Origin: Actinomycetota bacterium
Lineage (GTDB): Bacteria; Actinomycetota; Humimicrobiia; Humimicrobiales; Humimicrobiaceae
Assembly: GCA_023475715.1 (NCBI GenBank)
Contig: JAMCVO010000362.1
Coordinates: 4,533 to 14,171, forward strand
Direction: 5' to 3'
Length of the DNA stretch: 9,639 bases
This document shows positions 9,001 to 9,639 of the stretch, piece after piece. The notes below the pieces were generated by a model that did no database searches, was not told where the DNA came from, and saw nothing but the letters and a program-made list of their open reading frames with translations. Made by a program: the position numbers and the translations under genes. Numbering within the stretch: the first letter of the stretch is position 1; the number at the start of each line of letters is the position of its first letter.

Positions 9001-9639
9001 ATGGTGATTTTTTTATTTGGATAATGTTCATTTGCGGCCGCCCATATTAACTCGATCCAACATGTACCAGGAAATGTTGGTATTTCACTAATCTTATGCT
9101 CGGTTAATATCCAATCTTTGGTTGAATCAAAATATGAGATATAAAAATAATTTTTATTTTTACTGTCTACCCAACATGTATCAAGCAAAGGATTATCACA
9201 CTTAATGATTGCTATGTCTTTTCTGGTCAAATCCTGCTTCTGAAGGTTCGTTCTTTCCCTGACCGCCATACCTTCTTCCCGCCAAGTATCCCAATTTATA
9301 TTTATTATTTCATCTTTATCTGCGAAGTATTTGTAATTTGCAAAAGAATCAAGAAAAGCATTGGCTCCAGAATAATCTGTCTGCCCAAATATTCCAACAT
9401 AAGAAGATTTCGATGAACAAAATATTTTAAAATCTAGCTTCTCTTTAAAAATATGCATTAAATTAAAAGCACCATAAAGTTTTGATCTAAATATTTTTTC
9501 AGAGTATTCGACATCTTTATTAAAAATAAGCTGACCGGCAGAAACTCCAGCACAATGTATTATACCATTGAGTTTACTGAATTTTTTATCAATAAAATCA
9601 TGTATTTTTTGAATATCAGTGTAACTTCCTACATCAGCG
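57..9639 (-). CDS. Hybrid PKS-NRPS megasynthase, partial at both ends (KR-DH-ACP / KS-AT-KR*-ACP / Cy-A-Ox)
   Basis: This is a modular assembly-line enzyme that builds a polyketide chain and joins it to a cysteine-derived thiazole; it should act in the cytoplasm. The visible protein has about 3,193 residues. The domains in order are KR end (1-126), DH (149-436), ACP (523-594), KS (614-1044), AT (1137-1463), degenerate KR (1541-1999), ACP (2032-2103), Cy (2123-2556), A (2587-3045) and partial Ox (3046-3187). The frame stays open past the ATG at 9456-9458 to the right edge, and the extra 60 residues read as normal KR sequence, so that ATG is internal. At the left, the last six residues before the stop at 57-59 come from an inverted copy of another part of the gene, so the true C-terminus is missing. 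A KS-AT pair upstream and the rest of Ox plus a PCP downstream are expected. The class is certain; the product is not recognised, so no symbol is given. Confidence 0.97.
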   Translation of the reverse strand, partial: ADVGSYTDIQKIHDFIDKKFSKLNGIIHCAGVSAGQLIFNKDVEYSEKIFRSKLYGAFNLMHIFKEKLDFKIFCSSKSSYVGIFGQTDYSGANAFLDSFANYKYFADKDEIININWDTWREEGMAVRERTNLQKQDLTRKDIAIIKCDNPLLDTCWVDSKNKNYFYISYFDSTKDWILTEHKISEIPTFPGTCWIELIWAAANEHYPNKKITIDELRFFNVLRVNDKDTRKEIYTVITESDKEIECSIISLGSRNSSRVQSILHAKCKIFVTDKLDAYENIQTVQTIDNAKHATKVYLPDEIKAQLEKVINLKIITLGPRWETIKKIEGNGDTWVLYLELPEEYKSDIETYKAHPALLDVAVAPIPIFFTGKYYLPYEYKGLKLINPLKTKVISYIQILDNEGSLADIVRCQVRITDIDNNILIDIKEFKLAEVGATVVHSNAQVPHIIAELLENRKNLTNISHGVTNNEGLQAFIKIINSNEKQVVVSTSQFNSVNKKFEQSEIFLKNKEVSEDIRKHIINDDYDLELELIEIWRDFFGAKIISKKDNFFDIGGTSLNAVQLLEIINSKLNTSLKVIDLFTYPTPESLISYISGKSTKVNFSEKSLTNALLSDEIAIIGYSAMFPESRSVEEYWDNIKNGKDCVAHLSREESIAFGVPEDIAHKQGFVGSMGVIEDIDKFDAFFWGLSPLDAEVLDPQVRLFLECVWKAIEHAGYIKKRSNIPMGVFAGAGTSQYLYYIHRNSNISNRLTNFDNLILTVKDYFTTRISYHLNLHGPALNINSACSTSLVAVAEACGKLLSGECEIAIAGGISLTLNENFGYVYHEGSLASIDGYCRTFDKNASGTVFGDGVGVVVLKRLSEAIKDNDHIIAVIKGYGVNNDGDRKVGYVAPSVVVSFPCILEAQRRAGITSDLVSYVECHGTGTKLGDPIEIKALTDAFKENCKGERSSKCIIGSVKANIGHASTASGIAGIIKVCKMLEDKIIPPQINFMVPNHDINLGDSPFDIITSKKTWERNDGNPLIAAVSSFGIGGTNAHVILTEAPASSKVENKKDYQYNLLTLSAKSYNSLEGIKKELVNYLSANPDINISDVAHLLYYQREEFDYRQAVICKDKDSAIKQLESVKNKPVSIHSGAKQSLVFMCCGVGEHYVNMGKDLYDAEPYYRDQIDQCSEIVKSYLGIDIRKVLYNEDDNKINNTDVFSHWLKAKKISNNEISITKPASELNRTDLAQKHHFITGYATAMLLKKWHIVPKKLIGFSTGEYLAACLSGVFSLNDALHLLMKRAQIIRELPEGAMLAIPLNEEEIYPLLTDKISLGAVNSPAQCVVSGENSAIFELERRLQKERNVISIRLPTTHAFHSAMMKKAKEQLLALFKSVKFEAPSIPYISNLTGKFIIANEAMDPNYWYRHTCETVRLSAGINELLKDDSIFLEIGPGRSLSSSVLQHVTEKTNRQKYVFNTLRNINQTYNDYEFLLNIIGKLWSYGVRVNLDTLFSDKYNYCLDFPTYSFEKNIYWVKPDIGSNNKKYTKNHVLEKQPADKWFYIPVWKQKPLFIHGALSIDVKNYIIFMDDIGVGKIISEDLISKGNKVFTVKIGKKYSHNKKKNAYTVDPRLRSDYIKLFTNLKNTNCVPNYIIYLWSIDTDRHAREINISSLSKYLTFDFNSLLHCARELITNHLIDKESKIFIIGNGLCYVTGNEFLCPEKSILEWLTKYLSLEYANFKYIDVDLQNEDKNKLSKDILKEILISDDEFKVAYRNSRRWLQDYEKLPIPPQLFSSSLKYNGTYIIINGLSKCGLLFAEYLAKNMQGSLILSDDLGLPIKSEWQNWLNKNKSENTISNKISELQELGAVYKNVDINVESNDQLEWLGKYGSISGIIYIAESLRERSADVIANLDSLQLPKFYETEIRNLMVINEFFKKTRLNVDFVFTVFDVSAENFPSPLYMNILAQGKEKKCGFKWASIGWESCSKSEAFEVLDKVFSIEGVSQLIISAKDFQSRIISKKQIEENNQEIVNSGFSYARPDLGVKYVEPGNKIEEKIAGYWRDIFGIQDIGIHDDFFSLGGNSLTAIKMLYLIAESYGIEISMKDFYSAPTVYEISQKITTNPTSNGDALSQIIPDPLTAYEPFPLTEVQQAYLLGRQNIYQLGNVATHAYSEVDFTSLDIDKLESALNILIERHPSLRTVFLADDNSQRVLKDVPRYEILVQDLSQLDTDSKNTKISNWLNEMSHKMSDPTQWPMLDIRCTIINNDHVKLHISLDYLQFDALSTVIFFSEWSQLYNKLNATLPRIDISFRDYIIAYENIKSTERFKQSKDYWMNRINSLPLGPELATIKQANEIKAPRFKRCTKKLDSNVWNSFKQKCSNTKTNISPVSALLVIYGKVLARWSKSSHFIINLTIFNRLPLHHHVNNVIGDFTSIEMLEYKDQRGKTFEEEVRELQNLLFEDLDNRFFTGISVQREVNRVYGNYSGSLYPVVFTSLLNMYDTKDEMPISGMFSKYSSNNVSQTSQVWLDNKAFELLGCFVAEWDYVSDLFPDGMMESMHNCYCNLIEYFASVDWNNSIPDILEPSVLQMIEGINSQITEIPKILLHDLCFEQAELIPNKVAVISEKKNLTYKELADKSHRIANGLKTSGALPNSLVAVLMTKGWEQIVGCIGILESGAAYLPINSDWPLERIVDILTQGEVKIILSQKEFLSKLKNQGFNKDGYYRCFCVDDEQFWKKYPAVLLSHQQSVEDIAYVIFTSGTTGKPKGVVISHLNAVNTLLDINKRFDVDTSDAVLALSNLSFDLSVYDIFGILAAGGTVVIPDPDRLKDPEYWVDIIDRNNITVWNTVPMFMQMLVEYVASSLDKLSGRAQHFLRIILLSGDWIPLELPGQIRLTLGNSKIISLGGATECSVWSILYPIEEINSKWNSIPYGKAMTNQTVYVLNDLLEFCPVYVIGNIYIGGLGVAKGYWHDEKLTSGKFITHPVTGEYLYKTGDLGRLLSDGNIEFLGRDDHQVKIGGHRIELGEIEKAIKQISHIKDVVVIATGEKFENKKLIAYIVQEKLDEALLSLKEKLDFKQARHNIRRNGFLAKPIKLPSSKQDSNLFNRYFSRKSYRRFVNKMIEQDELYSCFKPRMMTPLKQIDNNFFVKMNLFLEEFKAIKDENSLLPKYIYPSAGSLYPVQIYISVNKSFDVLESGTYYYNSNDHLIQH
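79..503 (-). other. Thiazoline oxidase (Ox, McbC/nitroreductase-like) domain, truncated, module C
   Basis: Ox domains use FMN to oxidise a carrier-bound thiazoline to an aromatic thiazole. About 142 N-terminal residues are visible. The recognisable blocks are KEKLDFKQARHNIRR, NRYFSRKSYRRF, and KYIYPSAGSLYPVQIYI (about 130-185) followed by GTYYYNS, matching the KYxYPSAGxLYPVQxY and GxYYY motifs of EpoB-type and BlmIII-type oxidases. It sits directly after A8, before any A10 or PCP, so it is embedded within the A domain as in EpoB. The C-terminal half, with more of the FMN site, is absent because the sequence switches at 78/79 to the inverted copy. The six residues after the switch are not Ox sequence. 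Confidence 0.85.
504..1880 (-). other. Adenylation (A) domain, module C, predicted cysteine-specific
   Basis: The A domain activates an amino acid as its adenylate and loads it on the downstream PCP. Core motifs are intact: LTYKEL (A1), ESGAAYLPIN (A2), FTSGTTGKPKGVV (A3, Thr of TSG at 1416-1418), LSFDLSVYDIFG (A4, Asp235 equivalent at 1281-1283), SLGGATECSVWSI (A5), GLGVAKGYW (A6), YLYKTGDLG (A7) and GRDDHQVKIGGHRIELGEIE (A8, about 600-660). Aligning A4-A5 by eye to the GrsA pocket gives the code D-L-Y-N-L-S-L-V-W, one conservative change (Ile to Val) from the known cysteine code DLYNLSLIW. Together with the Cy and Ox domains this makes Cys the best call. The A10 motif with its catalytic Lys is missing because the frame passes into Ox and then ends at the join; it should lie beyond the missing Ox part. 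Confidence 0.95.
1971..3272 (-). other. Heterocyclization (Cy) domain, module C
   Basis: Cy domains replace condensation domains. They form the amide bond between the upstream chain and Cys/Ser/Thr, then cyclise the side chain to a thiazoline or oxazoline. The diagnostic DxxxxDxxS motif, replacing HHxxxDG, is seen in SLDYLQFDALS with Asp at 2865-2867, Asp at 2850-2852 and Ser at 2841-2843 (residues 2258, 2263, 2266). Other Cy cores are present in order: FPLTEVQQAYLLGRQ, RHPSLRTVF, LPLGPEL, TIFNRLPLHHHVNNVIGDFTS (core region about 2390-2460), GISVQREVNR, and YPVVFTSLLN. Length is normal at about 434 residues. All core motifs are intact, so I expect an active domain. The C-terminal VWLDNKAFELLGC...AEWDYV block is the usual Cy-A connector. 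Confidence 0.95.
3330..3545 (-). other. Acyl carrier protein (ACP), module B
   Basis: This carrier holds the finished polyketide chain and donates it to the Cy domain that follows. The phosphopantetheine Ser is at 3444-3446 (residue 2065) in DDFFSLGGNSLTAIKM. The preceding block RPDLGVKYVEPGNKIEEKIAGYW is a typical ACP/PCP entry in hybrid PKS-NRPS proteins. Only about 20 residues separate it from the Cy domain, so the PKS-to-NRPS switch happens inside one polypeptide, without docking domains. Confidence 0.95.
3642..5018 (-). other. Degenerate, probably inactive ketoreductase (KR*) domain, module B
   Basis: The length and position match a full KR with a structural half (about 4295-5018, opening WFYIPVWKQKPL) and a catalytic half (about 3642-4293). 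Its family is recognisable from TYIIINGLSKCGLLFAEYLA and GIIYIAESL, which align with the TYLITGGLGGIGL and GVIHAAG blocks of active KRs. The key features are lost. The glycine-rich NADPH loop GGLGGIG has become NGLSKCG. The cofactor-phosphate Arg after the second strand is absent (LILSDD). The Ser...Tyr...Asn active-site stretch is shortened to FDVSAENFPSPLYMNILAQG (3790-3860 region), without YxxxN or the following helix. I infer no ketoreduction, leaving a beta-keto chain. The upstream KR in the same protein keeps its visible motifs, so this is specific decay and not family style. The segment 4051-4128 is duplicated in inverted form at the left edge. Confidence 0.88.
4051..4128. repeat. Right arm (parent copy) of the 78-bp inverted repeat
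   Basis: This arm is in normal coding context, in frame within the KR* domain between the degenerate cofactor loop and GIIYIAESL, so it is the parental copy. The arms are about 4 kb apart, too far for a regulatory hairpin. No flanking direct repeats or transposase are seen. Confidence 0.96.
5250..6230 (-). other. Acyltransferase (AT) domain, module B, predicted malonyl-CoA specific
   Basis: The AT loads an extender unit from CoA onto the ACP of its own module, so this is a cis-AT system. The catalytic Ser is at 5862-5864 (residue 1259) in IGFSTGEY, and the catalytic His at 5562-5564 (residue 1359) in THAFHSAMM. HAFH is the classical signature for malonyl rather than methylmalonyl-CoA (YASH). 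An Arg in LLMKRAQIIRELPEGAML matches the residue that holds the extender carboxylate. The entry motif reads CCGVGEHYVNMG instead of PGQGxQ, and the Ser is preceded by Phe instead of His. Related variants (GVGDHY, GYSxGEY) are, from memory, common in hybrid PKS-NRPS ATs, so I read the domain as functional. The following stretch to about 5090 is the post-AT linker, with FPTYSFEKNIYW. Confidence 0.93.
6507..7799 (-). other. Beta-ketoacyl synthase (KS) domain, module B
   Basis: The KS accepts the chain from the preceding ACP and condenses it with the malonyl extender by decarboxylative Claisen condensation. The complete domain is present (residues 614-1044, about 430 aa, normal length), from DEIAIIGYSAMFPES to SSFGIGGTNAHVILTEAP. 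The catalytic triad is intact. The nucleophile Cys is at 7284-7286 (residue 785) in NSACSTSLVAV, one His at 6876-6878 (residue 921) in ECHGTGTKLGDP, and the second His at 6750-6752 (residue 963) in KANIGHAS. SACSTS and ECHGTGT replace the textbook TACSSS and EAHGTGT but keep the catalytic residues. Cys at the active site marks a true elongating KS rather than a KSQ loading type. Confidence 0.97.
7857..8072 (-). other. Acyl carrier protein (ACP), module A
   Basis: This small four-helix carrier tethers the acyl chain through a phosphopantetheine arm. The attachment Ser lies in FFDIGGTSLNAVQL, at 7968-7970 (residue 557). The flanking helices look normal: ELIEIWRDFFG before it and DLFTYPTPESLISYI after it. 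It directly precedes the KS of module B, about 19 residues away, so transfer is in cis to the next module. Confidence 0.95.
8331..9194 (-). other. Dehydratase (DH) domain, module A, placed after the KR
   Basis: DH domains remove water from the beta-hydroxyacyl-ACP made by the KR to give an alpha,beta-double bond. The double-hotdog signature is visible. The N-terminal half holds the catalytic His (9096-9098, residue 181) in EHKISEIPTFPG. The second half has LGPRW, matching the conserved GPxF-type motif, and the catalytic Asp (8562-8564, residue 359) in HPALLD. Two consensus positions differ: HxxxGxxxxP has Glu for Gly, and DxxxQ/H has Ala at the last position. The catalytic His-Asp pair is intact, so activity is likely but not assured. 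The DH follows the KR, the reverse of the classical DH-KR order. The stretch from about 8080 to 8330 is a linker containing EGLQAFIKII and QVVVST, blocks I associate with the linker before ACPs in such hybrids. Confidence 0.88.
9261..9639 (-). other. Ketoreductase (KR) domain, C-terminal part, module A
   Basis: This domain reduces the beta-ketone of the growing chain to a hydroxyl with NADPH. Only the C-terminal half of its Rossmann fold is in the window (residues 1-126). Visible KR hallmarks are the GIIHCAG strand, a serine-rich active-site segment (CSSKSS), and the YxxxN motif in DYSGANAFLD, whose catalytic Tyr is at 9372-9374 (residue 89) and Asn at 9360-9362. The domain closes with the typical INWDTWREEGMAV block. 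All visible catalytic residues are present, so I infer it is active; the NADPH glycine motif lies outside the window and was not checked. Confidence 0.93.

Noticed and set aside
9033..9042. NotI-like GCGGCCGC site in AT-rich DNA, possible cloning scar
   Set aside because: It encodes in-frame Ala residues in a conserved DH position (ELIWAAANEH), with normal DH sequence on both sides, so it is chance codon use.

Overview
The window is filled by one minus-strand gene: a giant hybrid polyketide synthase / non-ribosomal peptide synthetase (PKS-NRPS). Its reading frame is open from the right edge (first full codon at 9638) down to a stop at 57-59, about 3,190 codons with no break. It is incomplete at both ends. 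On the right it enters in the middle of a ketoreductase domain, so the ATG at 9456-9458 is an internal methionine and not a start. On the left it is cut in the middle of a thiazoline-oxidase domain, at a sequence join. Residue numbers below count from the codon at 9638.

Domain order along the protein (right to left on the map) is: end of KR, DH, ACP (module A, whose KS and AT would lie outside); KS, AT, degenerate KR, ACP (module B); then Cy, A, partial Ox (module C, which should continue with the rest of Ox, the A-domain tail and a PCP). By family logic, module A makes an alpha,beta-unsaturated acyl chain. Module B adds a malonate unit and probably leaves the beta-ketone unreduced, because its KR has lost its cofactor and active-site motifs. 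Module C condenses and cyclises cysteine and oxidises the ring to a thiazole. The layout resembles the thiazole-forming part of epothilone-type assembly lines (PKS module, then Cy-A-Ox).

The most unexpected structure is at the left edge. Bases 1-78 are an exact reverse complement of bases 4051-4128, which lie inside the degenerate KR of the same gene. The frame runs across this join for only six residues before hitting a stop, so the apparent C-terminus is not a natural protein end. A chimeric join made during amplification or assembly, with short microhomology, is the simplest explanation; a genuine inverted rearrangement that broke the gene is the alternative.

The DNA is AT-rich (about one third G+C by eye), with A/T-ending codons and many Lys, Asn and Ile residues. 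This is unlike the GC-rich actinobacteria and myxobacteria in which such genes are best known. It suggests a low-GC bacterium, perhaps a host-associated or intracellular proteobacterium, but the taxon cannot be fixed from this sequence. I found no RNA gene, CRISPR array, insertion sequence, promoter or terminator. Apart from bases 1-56, which belong to the inverted copy, every base is coding.
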